DNA of 64,000 bases from Sphingomonas hengshuiensis. GTDB lineage: Bacteria; Pseudomonadota; Alphaproteobacteria; Sphingomonadales; Sphingomonadaceae. Below are positions 44,286 to 52,888 of the stretch, in pieces. A program made the position numbers and the translations under genes. Numbering within the stretch: the stretch's first letter is position 1; every line of letters starts with the position of its first letter. The DNA lies in NCBI GenBank assembly GCA_003240755.1, contig QFNF01000013.1, positions 1 through 64,000 on the forward strand, given 5' to 3'. The notes below the pieces were generated by a model that saw only the letters and a list, made by a program, of their open reading frames with translations, had not been told where the DNA came from and ran no database searches.

Positions 44286-45479
44286 CTACTCGCCGAACGT
44301 CCGCGGTGCCGGGCTGACCGTCACCGCGCCGCCGGCACGCACCTCCTGCACCTCCAGCGCGCGTTCGGCGACACCGTCGCGGCCGAAGCGGAATGCGCCG
44401 TCCAGCCCGGCGAACCCGTCCTCGGCCCGCAGCCGGCTTTCGGGAAAGTCGCGGCCGATCGTCCAGTCGCGCGCGATCCGCACCGTCAGCAGCACCGAAT
44501 CATAGCCGAGGCTCGACAGGCGGTACGGCGCGGCATTGAAGCGCGCGCGATATTTGGTCGCGAACTGCCGGTAGAGCGTGTTCGACACGCTGGCATACCA
44601 TGCACCGTTCAGCGCCGGCATCGTGCCCAGCGCGGTCTCGGTATTCCACAGCTCGGTACCGAGCACCCTGGCCGACCGGCTGGGCGTCTTGCGGATCGCC
44701 GGCACCGCCAGCGCCGCCGCGCCCGCCTGATCGGCGACCAGCACCGCCTCGTACGGCGAGGCCTGCGACAGCTTCGTCACCGCCGCGGCGACCCCGCCCC
44801 GCGCGTAGGTCTGGAGCGACACGACCTGTCCGCCCGCCTGTTCGACCGCGCGCAGGAAGCTGGTCGATGCGCGCTGGCCATAGACGCCGGCGGGAACGAG
44901 GCCGGCGAACCGGGTCATCCCGCTGCTGCGCGCATGGCCGACGACGCGGTCGATCGACTGCGCCGGGGTATAGCCCAGCAGATAGGCGCCGTTGCCCGCG
45001 ACCGAGACATCGTTCGAATAGCTGATGACCGGCACCTTCGCGTCGCGTGCGATCGGCGCGACCGCGCGAACGTCGTCGGCGAGCAGCGGGCCGAGGATCA
45101 GGCGGTTCCCCTCCGCGATCGCGCGCTGCGCGGCGGCGGCGGCACCGGGAGCGGTGTCATAGGTGGTGATCCGCACCCGTTCGCTGCGCGTGTCGAGCAG
45201 CGCCAGTTGCGTCGCATTGGCGATCGATCGCCCGACGCCGCCATTGGAACCGGTCAGCGGCACCAGCAGCGCGACGCGGTGGCGCTGGGTATCCTCCGGA
45301 ATGCCACCGGTGACGACCGGGGGTCGGGTCGGCTGCGGACGGGTGGTCGGCGGCGGCGCCTGTTCGACCGGGCCCCTGGGCACCAGCGTGGCGCAACCCG
45401 CCAGCAATGCCGCCCCGATCAGCGCCGTGGCGCGCGCGATGTGATGCCGCCATTGCCGCGGCGCTATCGTGTCTGCCAT
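44286..45479 (-). CDS. LpoA/LppC-like lipoprotein, penicillin-binding protein activator family
   Basis: A 397-residue lipoprotein with lipobox LIGAALLAGCATL and a Pro-rich linker (VEQAPPPTTRPQPTRPP). It has a periplasmic-binding-protein fold: HRVALLVPLTGSNGGVGRSI, ILGPLLADDVRAVAPIA, VPVISYSNDVSVAGNGAYLLG and LSSLGYDSVLLTVRIARDW. This is the C-terminal half of the LpoA family, which activates PBP1A in E. coli. Divergence from rsmI is the classic arrangement for this gene. It lacks the N-terminal TPR-like domain of E. coli LpoA. Confidence 0.87.
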   Translation of the reverse strand: MADTIAPRQWRHHIARATALIGAALLAGCATLVPRGPVEQAPPPTTRPQPTRPPVVTGGIPEDTQRHRVALLVPLTGSNGGVGRSIANATQLALLDTRSERVRITTYDTAPGAAAAAQRAIAEGNRLILGPLLADDVRAVAPIARDAKVPVISYSNDVSVAGNGAYLLGYTPAQSIDRVVGHARSSGMTRFAGLVPAGVYGQRASTSFLRAVEQAGGQVVSLQTYARGGVAAAVTKLSQASPYEAVLVADQAGAAALAVPAIRKTPSRSARVLGTELWNTETALGTMPALNGAWYASVSNTLYRQFATKYRARFNAAPYRLSSLGYDSVLLTVRIARDWTIGRDFPESRLRAEDGFAGLDGAFRFGRDGVAERALEVQEVRAGGAVTVSPAPRTFGE

Positions 45480-46341
45480 GGACCTACCCCTGATGACCGA
45501 AAAACTCGAACCCGGCCTCTACATCGTCGCGACCCCGATCGGCAATCTCGCAGACCTCAGTCCGCGCGCCGCGGACATCCTGTCGCGTGCGGACATCATC
45601 GCGGTGGAGGACAGCCGGGTCACTGCCGGACTGCTGCGCCATATCGGCGTCAAACGACCGATGATCCCCTATCACGACCATAATGCCGAAGGCATGCGCC
45701 CCGGCCTGATCGCGCGGATGGCGTCGGAGGCGGTCGCGCTGGTGTCCGACGCCGGTACCCCGCTGATCTCCGATCCCGGTTACAAGCTGGTGCGCGATGC
45801 GCGGGCGGCGGGCCATGCGGTGGTGACGATCCCCGGCCCCTGCGCTGCGGTGGCGGCGCTGACGCTGGCCGGGCTGCCGACCGATCGGTTCCTGTTCGCC
45901 GGCTTCCTGCCGCCCAAGGCGCATGCCCGTGCCGAATCGATCGCCGAACTCGCCGGCATCCGCGCGACGCTGGTCTTTTATGAAAGCGGCCCGCGCCTGT
46001 CCGCGACCCTCGCCGCACTGGCGCAGGGGCTGGGCGACCGCGAGGCGGGCGTCGCGCGCGAAATTACCAAGCGGTTCGAGGAATGCGTGACGGGTACGTT
46101 GCCGGTACTGGCGGAACGCTATGCCGATGCCCCGCCCAAAGGAGAGATCGTGATCGTCGTCGCCCCGCCCGGCGCCCCGCCCCCCGCCACCGCCGACGAT
46201 GCCGATACCGCGCTGCGCGAGGCGTTGACCCGCCTGCCCGCGTCGAAGGCGGCGGGGGAAGTGGCGAAGGCGCTGGGGCTGGACCGGCGCGAACTGTACG
46301 CACGGGCGATGGCGATGAAGGAAGACGGCGCGGCGCAATAG
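45478..46341 (+). CDS. rsmI: 16S rRNA (cytidine(1402)-2'-O)-methyltransferase
   Basis: Methylates the ribose of C1402 in the decoding centre. The 287-residue tetrapyrrole-methylase-fold enzyme has GLYIVATPIGNLADLSPRA, DIIAVEDSRVTAGLLRH, ALVSDAGTPLISDPGYKLV, TIPGPCAAVAALTLAGLPTD and REITKRFEECVTGTL. The first ATG overlaps the start codon of the divergent lipoprotein within the same CATG; the later ATG at 45493 (MTEKLEPGLY) fits the family and leaves more space, so it may be the true start. YraN, which often follows rsmI, is not found next to it. Confidence 0.93.
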   Translation: MDLPLMTEKLEPGLYIVATPIGNLADLSPRAADILSRADIIAVEDSRVTAGLLRHIGVKRPMIPYHDHNAEGMRPGLIARMASEAVALVSDAGTPLISDPGYKLVRDARAAGHAVVTIPGPCAAVAALTLAGLPTDRFLFAGFLPPKAHARAESIAELAGIRATLVFYESGPRLSATLAALAQGLGDREAGVAREITKRFEECVTGTLPVLAERYADAPPKGEIVIVVAPPGAPPPATADDADTALREALTRLPASKAAGEVAKALGLDRRELYARAMAMKEDGAAQ

Positions 46342-46465
46342 CCGATCGCAACCGCACCCAGCCCCGTACGCCATCAGGCTGATGCCGCAATTTACCACAA
46401 GGTCGTGCTGGATTGCCGTCGCCGTTCCGCGCCGGGCCGGGCCGGGCCGGCGAACCATGCGTCCG

Positions 46466-46663
46466 CTACGCGGCGATATCCCGCAGATTCGCCATCTGCG
46501 TCGGCCGCACGGCATGGTTGATCGGCAGCGTATCGCCGCAGCATGCGCATTCGGCGATGACCCGGCCCACAAACCATTGCGAGGCCCCGCAACTAGGACA
46601 ATTGTTGCGCCCGTGCAGCGCATAAAGCGGCACGCGCGTCGACCGCAGGACGGTTCGTTCCAT
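46466..46663 (-). CDS. Small zinc-ribbon protein
   Basis: A 65-residue protein with two CxxC knuckles, NCPSCGASQWF and ECACCGDTLP, spaced for one zinc ion. GGGAG lies a few bases before the ATG giving MERTVLRST. A longer frame exists upstream, but the ribosome-binding site and composition support this start. No partner is evident: a GntR regulator gene ends 144 bases upstream on the same strand. Function unknown; nucleic-acid or protein binding is usual for such ribbons. Confidence 0.7.
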   Translation of the reverse strand: MERTVLRSTRVPLYALHGRNNCPSCGASQWFVGRVIAECACCGDTLPINHAVRPTQMANLRDIAA

Positions 46664-46807
46664 GGTGTTCTCCCTGTCGACAAGGGAACGCCACCACCGC
46701 GCTGCGGTTCCGTTACGAAGAATGTCGAGAAAGGAACGGTACGACATGGTTCCGGACGCGCGACGATATTGGACGATCGCCCGCACCGGTTCGTCGCAAC
46801 GCCCCGG

Positions 46808-47167
46808 TCAGGCGGGGGTGCGTTCGTCCAACAGCGTGCGTGCGTCAAGCCCCAGCAGGTCGATATGCGCGCGTATCCGCGGCCAGTGGCCGGTCAGGAA
46901 CCGTTCGCGTTCGGCGATGCGCAACCGCTCGATCGCGCCGGGCAGCACGAACATGCCCACCCCGCGCCGCACCTCGACATACTCGTCGTCCTGGAATGTC
47001 TGATACGCCTTCGCCACGGTCAGCGGGTTGGCGCCATGTTCGGCGGCGAATGCCCGGACGGACGGAAGCTGGTCGCCGGCGCGATAGTCGCCACGCAGGA
47101 TCGCGGCAGCGATCAGCGCGCGCAGGCGAAGATAGACGGGCGTGTCCTCGTGATCGATCGCTGTCAT
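46808..47167 (-). CDS. GntR family regulator, YtrA-like
   Basis: A 119-residue regulator: a winged helix (VYLRLRALIAAAILRGDYRAG, DQLPSVRAFAAEHGANPLTVAKAY) and a short helical tail of about 45 residues without an effector domain, typical of the YtrA subfamily that controls transport or stress genes. YEVRRGVGMFV-like wing sequence is present (DEYVEVRRGVGMFVLPG). It lies 38 bases downstream of the nitroreductase on the same strand, so the two may be one transcript. Confidence 0.87.
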   Translation of the reverse strand: MTAIDHEDTPVYLRLRALIAAAILRGDYRAGDQLPSVRAFAAEHGANPLTVAKAYQTFQDDEYVEVRRGVGMFVLPGAIERLRIAERERFLTGHWPRIRAHIDLLGLDARTLLDERTPA

Positions 47168-47205
47168 GCTGACTTAATACAGCAACGGGCGAAAAAGTCC
47201 ACCGC

Positions 47206-47784
47206 TCACCCGATCCAGCGCGTACCGATCCGCGCCAGTTCGGGACGCGGCCGTTCGTCGAGCGGACGGCCCGGCGAACCCAGGAACACGAAGCCGGCAA
47301 TGCGCTCGTCCGGCCCGCCGAACGCATCGCGCACAGGGTCGCTGAACGCCGCCCAGCCGGTCAGCCAGCTCGCGACATAGCCCATGGCATGCGCGGCGTG
47401 GAGCAGGTTCATCGTCGCCGCACCCGCCGACAATTCCTGTTCCCAGCGCGGGATATGGCTCTCGACCGGCGACGACAGCACGACGACCAGCGCCTCGCCT
47501 TCCTGCGCGAAGCGATCGCACGCCTCTAGCTGCGCCGCCGTCGCCTGGGGGTTGCCGGCGATGAAGGCGGTGCGCAGCAGGGTGGCGAACGCGGCGCGGC
47601 GATCGGCCGGGACCACCACGAACCGCCACGGCGCCAGCTTGCCATGATCGGGGGTCCGCGCGGCGATGGCGATCATCGCGTCCAGTTCGGCATCGGTCGG
47701 CCCCGGCGCCACCATGTCGCGCGGCTTGCCCGAACGGCGGGTGCGGAGGTGGCTGAGCAGCGAGGAGCGGTCGTTGAAGATCAT
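47206..47784 (-). CDS. Nitroreductase family flavoprotein
   Basis: A 192-residue FMN-dependent NAD(P)H oxidoreductase. Features: LRTRRSGKPRDMV (the RRS phosphate-binding pattern), ARTPDHGKLAPWRFVVV, AGAATMNLLHAAHAMGYVASWLTG and GFVFLGSPGRPLDERPRP. It resembles the small YdjA-like nitroreductases. The native substrate is unknown. The ATG follows GAAGAT with weak ribosome-binding sequence. It is divergent from the POT transporter, with about 170 bases between the proposed starts. Confidence 0.87.
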   Translation of the reverse strand: MIFNDRSSLLSHLRTRRSGKPRDMVAPGPTDAELDAMIAIAARTPDHGKLAPWRFVVVPADRRAAFATLLRTAFIAGNPQATAAQLEACDRFAQEGEALVVVLSSPVESHIPRWEQELSAGAATMNLLHAAHAMGYVASWLTGWAAFSDPVRDAFGGPDERIAGFVFLGSPGRPLDERPRPELARIGTRWIG

Positions 47785-47956
47785 GGCCGCGATGTAGGCG
47801 CCGCCGCCGCCGCCGCCAAGCACGGGCGCAACGGCATCGTCACAATCGCAACAATCCCGCTTGGCATCGCGATTTTCGCCGTTAGGCTCGCCGCCATTCG
47901 CGTGCCCCGCCCGAAAAGGCGACGGGCGCGCCGGTTTTTTCTCGGGGGATGCATCC

Positions 47957-49588
47957 TTGTTCGGCCTACCCATCATTCCATCGATCGCGGCGGGGTTCCT
48001 GATCCTGCTGCTCGTGCTCGGCGGCATCGCCGCAGCGAGCAAGGGCGAAGAGTTCGCCGGCCATCCCAAGGGGCTGTACGTCCTGTTCTTTGCCGAGATG
48101 TGGGAACGCTTTTCCTATTACGGCATGCGCGCGCTGCTGATCTTCTATCTCACCAAGCACTGGCTGTTCGGCGACGGCGAATCCAACCTGATCTACGGGG
48201 CGTACACCTCGCTGGTATATATCACCCCGGTGCTGGGCGGCTATCTCGCCGACCGCTATCTGGGACAGCGCAAGGCGGTGCTGTTCGGCGCGGTGATCCT
48301 GACGATCGGCCATCTCCTGATGGCGTTCGAAGGGCAGACCGGCGTCACCGACCCGCTGCTCAAGCAGGCCGATCCGGCGATCAACATCTTCTGGGCGGCG
48401 CTCGCCTGCATCATCGTCGGTTCGGGGTTCCTGAAGGCCAACATCTCGGTGATCGTAGGACAGCTCTACAGCCGCACCGACATGCGCCGCGACGGTGCCT
48501 ACACCATCTTCTATGTCGGGATTAACGTCGGCGCGGCGCTGGGCGTGATCTTTGCCGGTTTCCTCGGCGAAACCTATGGCTGGTCGTACGGTTTCGGCGC
48601 GGCGGGGCTCGGCATGCTGCTCGGCCTGATCGTGTTCGTGATCGGCAAGCCGCTGCTCAAGGGCCAGGGCGAGGCGCCACGCCCGCTGTCGAAGGGGACC
48701 GAATGGGGGCTGTACGCGCTCGGCGTCGCGTCGATCGGCGTGATCTGGGCGCTGATCCAGTATCAGTCGGTGATCGAGACGCTGCTCATCATCTCCGGCG
48801 TGGCGCTGCTCGCCTATGTCCTGTTCGAATCGTTCAAGCTGCCCAGGGAACCGCGCGAACGGATGTTCGCGATCCTGTTCCTGATCGCGCTGAACCCCGT
48901 CTTCTGGGGCCTGTTCGAACAGGCGGGCGGGTCGCTGAACCTCTATACCGATCGCTATGTCGATCGCGGCGGCGTGCCGGCATCGCTGTTCCAGTCGATC
49001 AACGCGATCTACATCGTCCTGTTCGGGCCGGTCTTCGCCGCCTTGTGGGTGGCGCTGGGCAAACGCAATCTCGAACCCTCGGCTCCGGCCAAGTTCGCGC
49101 TGGCGCTGCTCCAGGTCGGCTTCTCGTTCCTGCTGTTCGTGTGGGGCGCCCGCACCGTCGGCCCGGAAATCGCGACGCCGGTGCTGTTCGTGTTCCTGAT
49201 CTACTTCTTCCAGACGACCGGCGAGCTCTGCCTGTCGCCGGTCGGGCTGTCGGCGATGAACCGGCTGGCGCCGAAACACCTTGCCAGCCTCATCATGGGC
49301 GCGTGGTTCTACATGACGGCGGTCGGCAATTTCGTCGCGGGCAAGATCGGCGAGGCGACCGGCGGCCATGACGGCGAAATGACCAAGGAAGGCACGCTGT
49401 CGGTCTATAACAGCATCGGCTGGTGGACGATCGGCATCGGCGTGGTCGTGCTGCTGCTATCGCCGATCGTGAAGCGGTGGATGCACCTCGACACGCTGGG
49501 CGACGACGCCGACCGCAGCCTCGCGGGGCAGGCCGGGATCGGCGAACCCAAGGCGGCGGGCGTCGATGTGTGGAAGGAAGAAAAGTAG
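47957..49588 (+). CDS. POT family proton-dependent oligopeptide transporter
   Basis: A 12-14 TM di/tripeptide:H+ symporter of about 543 residues. POT signatures: LFFAEMWERFSYYGMRALL (ExxERFxYY, proton coupling), GGYLADRYLGQRKAV, IVGSGFLKANISVIVGQLY and FYVGINVGAALG in the N-half, and FFQTTGELCLSPVGLS in TM10. The start is uncertain: TTG at 47957 behind GGGGGA gives a normal N-terminus (MFGLPIIPSIAAGF), whereas the ATG at 47861 adds 32 residues with no family resemblance. Confidence 0.9.
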   Translation: MFGLPIIPSIAAGFLILLLVLGGIAAASKGEEFAGHPKGLYVLFFAEMWERFSYYGMRALLIFYLTKHWLFGDGESNLIYGAYTSLVYITPVLGGYLADRYLGQRKAVLFGAVILTIGHLLMAFEGQTGVTDPLLKQADPAINIFWAALACIIVGSGFLKANISVIVGQLYSRTDMRRDGAYTIFYVGINVGAALGVIFAGFLGETYGWSYGFGAAGLGMLLGLIVFVIGKPLLKGQGEAPRPLSKGTEWGLYALGVASIGVIWALIQYQSVIETLLIISGVALLAYVLFESFKLPREPRERMFAILFLIALNPVFWGLFEQAGGSLNLYTDRYVDRGGVPASLFQSINAIYIVLFGPVFAALWVALGKRNLEPSAPAKFALALLQVGFSFLLFVWGARTVGPEIATPVLFVFLIYFFQTTGELCLSPVGLSAMNRLAPKHLASLIMGAWFYMTAVGNFVAGKIGEATGGHDGEMTKEGTLSVYNSIGWWTIGIGVVVLLLSPIVKRWMHLDTLGDDADRSLAGQAGIGEPKAAGVDVWKEEK

Positions 49589-49727
49589 CGGCCCGTCCTG
49601 GAAGGCATCCCGGCGCATTTCAAACGGGCGCCGGGGACGACATGTCGGGCGGTGATCGCCGCCCGACACGCAAATCCCTATTGCAACCGCGCCAAACCGC
49701 GGTATGCCGCACCTCTCCCGGGACCGG

Positions 49728-49803
49728 GGGCGCTTAGCTCAGTTGGTAGAGCATCTCGTTTACACCGAGAGGGTCGGCGGTTCGAGCCCGTCAGCGCCCA
49801 CCA
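49728..49803 (+). tRNA. tRNA-Val (anticodon TAC)
   Basis: A complete 76-base tRNA with encoded CCA. The acceptor stem GGGCGCT pairs with AGCGCCC, the D arm is GCTC...GAGC, the anticodon stem TCTCG/CGAGA encloses the loop TTTACAC with TAC at positions 34-36, and the T arm holds TTCGAGC. It reads GUA valine codons. It sits alone between the POT transporter and ompW. Confidence 0.95.
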
Positions 49804-49854
49804 CCGCGCAGCGCGAACGATGCGTTGCGGCGCGCGGCGCGGACAAGCCCGACC

Positions 49855-50544
49855 TTACAATCGCACGCCAAGGCCAACGCCGAACACCAGAGGATCGAGC
49901 GCGACCTTCACGCGCTGGCGGCCGAGCGCAGCGGTGTCGAGGCGGGCTTCGGTGTCGATGTCGATATATTTGACGTCGAGGTTCACGAACAGCTTGCGCG
50001 TGATGTCGACGTCCACGCCCGCCTGCGCGGCCCAGCCAAGGCTGTTCTTCAGGTGCACGTCGGTCCGGCCGACCGCCGATCGAAGCCCGGGCGCGGCCTT
50101 TTCATTCCAGAAGATGGTGTAGTTGACGCCGGCGCCGACATACGGGCGGACATGGCCCGTGGGCGCGACATGATACTGGACGGTAAGCGTCGGCGGCAGC
50201 ACCCATGTCGACGCGAGATCGCCGATCGCCCCCGTCGTGCCGCGCACCCCGCCGATCGCATGCTTCGTGGTCGAGGCGATCAGTTCGAAGCCGATATTGT
50301 CGGTCGCCATATAGGTCGCATCGACCTCCGGCATGACGCTGTTGCCCACCTTGACCGCTTCGCCGGGCAGGGCCGGCAGGATGCTGTCCGACCGTTCGTT
50401 GGGCGCGACGAGGATCGCCCGTGCACGAAGCAGGACGTCGCCGCCCCGCACCCCCACCCGGCCGGCATCCTGCGCCACGGCGGGCGTGCCGGCTGCCGCG
50501 ACGACGATCGCGAACAGGCTGGCGGTGGTCTTGAACATCGTCAT
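49855..50544 (-). CDS. ompW: OmpW family outer-membrane protein
   Basis: A 229-residue, 8-stranded beta-barrel precursor with signal peptide ending GTPAVAQ. OmpW marks: DVLLRARAILVAPNE, PEVDATYMATDNIGFELIAS, LPPTLTVQYHVAPTGHVRPYVGAGVNY and KLFVNLDVKYIDIDTEA, ending LGVRL. OmpW barrels pass small hydrophobic molecules and respond to oxygen and stress in enterobacteria. An FNR-type site lies about 80 bases upstream of the start, which suggests oxygen control here as well. Confidence 0.9.
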   Translation of the reverse strand: MTMFKTTASLFAIVVAAAGTPAVAQDAGRVGVRGGDVLLRARAILVAPNERSDSILPALPGEAVKVGNSVMPEVDATYMATDNIGFELIASTTKHAIGGVRGTTGAIGDLASTWVLPPTLTVQYHVAPTGHVRPYVGAGVNYTIFWNEKAAPGLRSAVGRTDVHLKNSLGWAAQAGVDVDITRKLFVNLDVKYIDIDTEARLDTAALGRQRVKVALDPLVFGVGLGVRL

Positions 50545-50878
50545 CCCAAATCTCCCTGCTGGTCAGGAACCCCGGGTAGGCGCGGCGGCATGATCCCGCC
50601 TTGACGACCGACAACCGCCGGTTTGACCACGGTCAAAAGCAACGTGCTACTCAGCCGTTGCCTCTCCATCCGCGATCATGCTTTCTTGGCAGTCCCGGCA
50701 GGGAGCATGGCAGCGAATTCGAAGCGACGCCCACGCACAGGGTTCGCTTGTGGCGCCGTCACGACGTGCCCGGTCGTGCCCGACGCCGACCATCAAACCG
50801 CCAACCTGTCGAACGAAGGAGGCGCAGATCATCGCGCCGATGGGGATCCCCGATGATTCAGTATCACGTCATCCCGCT
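50545..50878. other. Intergenic stretch upstream of ompW
   Basis: About 330 bases between ompW and the GH97 stop. It holds the FNR-type palindrome described separately and should hold the ompW promoter. The part from 50650 to 50878 can be read as short frames in several phases, none with a ribosome-binding site or family resemblance; I see no gene. Confidence 0.5.
50623..50636. promoter_or_regulatory. FNR/FixK-type binding site upstream of ompW
   Basis: TTGAC-CACG-GTCAA, a perfect 5-4-5 inverted repeat matching the FNR/CRP-family consensus (TTGAT/C-N4-G/ATCAA). It is 79 bases upstream of the ompW start codon. E. coli ompW is known to be FNR-controlled, which strengthens the reading. Confidence 0.6.
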
Positions 50879-52888
50879 CTAAAGCCGTCGAAACCGGATG
50901 GCCTGCCCACCGCCGGGCGCGAGATCGAGCGACAGTTGGTCTCCGGCGGCAACTCTCTGCTGCCGGATCGCCAGTTTTTCCGGAGCGGTGCGCCAGTCGG
51001 CACCCGGACCGTCGGCATAGATGGTCGCCTCATACCGCGCGCCCTGGTCCAGAAAGTCGAGCGGCACGGTCAGGCGCCGCGCCGTGTCGTTGGTGATCGC
51101 GCCCAGATACCAGTCCGGGCTGTTCCGATCGCGCCGCGCGACGATGGCATATTCACCGATCCTTCCCTGCAGCGTGCGGCTTTCCTCCCAGTCGGTCGGC
51201 ACATCGCGTATGAAGCGAAAGGCATCGGCATGCGCATCATAATGCTCGGGCAGGTCGACGGCCATCTGCACCGGGCTGTACAGCACGACATACAGCGCCA
51301 ACTGGTTGGCGATGGTAGAGGGCACGCGGTTATCCGGGCGCGTCGCACGATAGTCGAAATGGACGACGCCGGGCGTATAGTCGAACGGCCCCGACAAGAG
51401 CCGGGTGAAGGGCAGGATGGTGGTATGGTCGGGCGCGTTGCCGCCGTCCGGGCTGCCGCCATTATATTCCTGCCCGCGCGCGCCTTCACGGCTCATCAGA
51501 TTGGGCCAGGTGCGGCGCAGGCCCGTGTCCTTGACCGGTTCGTGCGGAAAGATGGCGATGTGGTGCCGCGCCGCCGCCTCGACGACCTTTTGCAGGCTCT
51601 GCACCGCATATTGGCTGTCGGGCCATTCGGTCTCGTCCAGCCGCGTGCCGACATAGCCCAGCTTGATCGAACGCACGCCGTAGCGGTCGTAATAATCGAA
51701 CGCGGGCTCCAATTGGCGCAGATAGTCCTTCACCTGCCCGCCGGTCTCGTGATGACCGATCAGGTCGATGCCCCTGGCGCGGGCATGGGCCGACACCTCG
51801 GCCATGTCGAAGGCGGGTTGCGCGCGATCGAGGATGAAGCGCGAATGGCCGTCCTTCCACCATTCGGGCACGTCCCAGCCGATATTCCACCCCTCGACCA
51901 GCACACCCGCAATGCCGTGCTTCGCCGCCCAGTCGATATAGGTTTTGGCGCGCGCGGTCGTGGCGCCCAGCTTCGGCCCCGGCTCCCAGGTCAGCAGCCC
52001 GGTATGCATCGCCCAGAAGATACCGATATATTTCTCGGGCTTCACCCAGGACACGTCACCTAGTCGATTGGGTTCGTTGAGGTTCAGGATGATGGTCGAG
52101 TCCGCCAGGCGCGCGGCGTCGGGAGCGACCATTACCACCCGCCACGGCGTCGTCGCCCCGCCATGCGTCCGCGCCCGGTCGCCATTGGACCAGGGCGACA
52201 GGTCAGCCTTCAGTGTCCGACTGTTCTCCTCGGGCATCCGCAGGTTCATCGACGGGAAGTCGATCAGCGCCGCCTCGTGCACCGCCATCGCCACGCCGTC
52301 GCCCTCCAGCGTCACCGGCGTCTGCGCGGTCTGGATCGCCGACAGCGCCGAGCGGCTATATTCATATTCGCTATATTTCTCGCGATAGGCCGGAATCGAC
52401 CAGGCGCGGTAATTCCGGGCGAAGTGGAACTCGGTTTTCTCGTCGGCCACGACCAGGGGCTGGGCCGCCGTACCGGGCAGCGTGTAGCGAAAGCCGAAGC
52501 CGTCATCGAACACGCGGAACTCGACGCCCAGCTTGCGGCCATCGGTCGCGGCCAGCGTCACGACCAGCCCGTGATAATGCTCGCGCATCTGCCGCCGCTC
52601 GCCCCAGGGCTGGGTCCAGGGGCGGTCGAGCGCGGTCGGGCGGCTGGCGACCAGCGTCAGGTTGTCATCAACCGGCGCGGCATCCTTGAACCGGAAGCCA
52701 AGTCGCGACCGGTCGAGGATCGGCCTGCCGTCATAGCGGGCGCGGTACACCGCCTCGCCCTTGTCGACCGCCATGTCCACCGCGATCCGGCCATCGGGCG
52801 AGGTGACGGTCTGCCACGCCTGTCCCAGCGCCGGGGTCGCCGCGACCAGCGCCGCGAGCCCGACGATCATGCCCAGCCGCCTTTCCAT
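50879..52888 (-). CDS. GH97 alpha-glucosidase, SusB-like
   Basis: Hydrolyses alpha-glucosidic links in malto-oligosaccharides. The 669-residue precursor has a signal peptide (GLAALVAATPALGQ), an N-terminal beta-sandwich (about 25-280), the catalytic barrel and a C-terminal beta domain. Acidic catalytic segments match the inverting SusB type: VLVEGWNIGWD, IDLIGHHETGG and FPHEPVKDTGLRRTWPN with SREGARGQEYNG. Retaining GH97 enzymes would show an Asp nucleophile instead. Its ATG overlaps the TonB receptor stop (TGATG), so the two are translationally coupled. Confidence 0.92.
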   Translation of the reverse strand: MERRLGMIVGLAALVAATPALGQAWQTVTSPDGRIAVDMAVDKGEAVYRARYDGRPILDRSRLGFRFKDAAPVDDNLTLVASRPTALDRPWTQPWGERRQMREHYHGLVVTLAATDGRKLGVEFRVFDDGFGFRYTLPGTAAQPLVVADEKTEFHFARNYRAWSIPAYREKYSEYEYSRSALSAIQTAQTPVTLEGDGVAMAVHEAALIDFPSMNLRMPEENSRTLKADLSPWSNGDRARTHGGATTPWRVVMVAPDAARLADSTIILNLNEPNRLGDVSWVKPEKYIGIFWAMHTGLLTWEPGPKLGATTARAKTYIDWAAKHGIAGVLVEGWNIGWDVPEWWKDGHSRFILDRAQPAFDMAEVSAHARARGIDLIGHHETGGQVKDYLRQLEPAFDYYDRYGVRSIKLGYVGTRLDETEWPDSQYAVQSLQKVVEAAARHHIAIFPHEPVKDTGLRRTWPNLMSREGARGQEYNGGSPDGGNAPDHTTILPFTRLLSGPFDYTPGVVHFDYRATRPDNRVPSTIANQLALYVVLYSPVQMAVDLPEHYDAHADAFRFIRDVPTDWEESRTLQGRIGEYAIVARRDRNSPDWYLGAITNDTARRLTVPLDFLDQGARYEATIYADGPGADWRTAPEKLAIRQQRVAAGDQLSLDLAPGGGQAIRFRRL

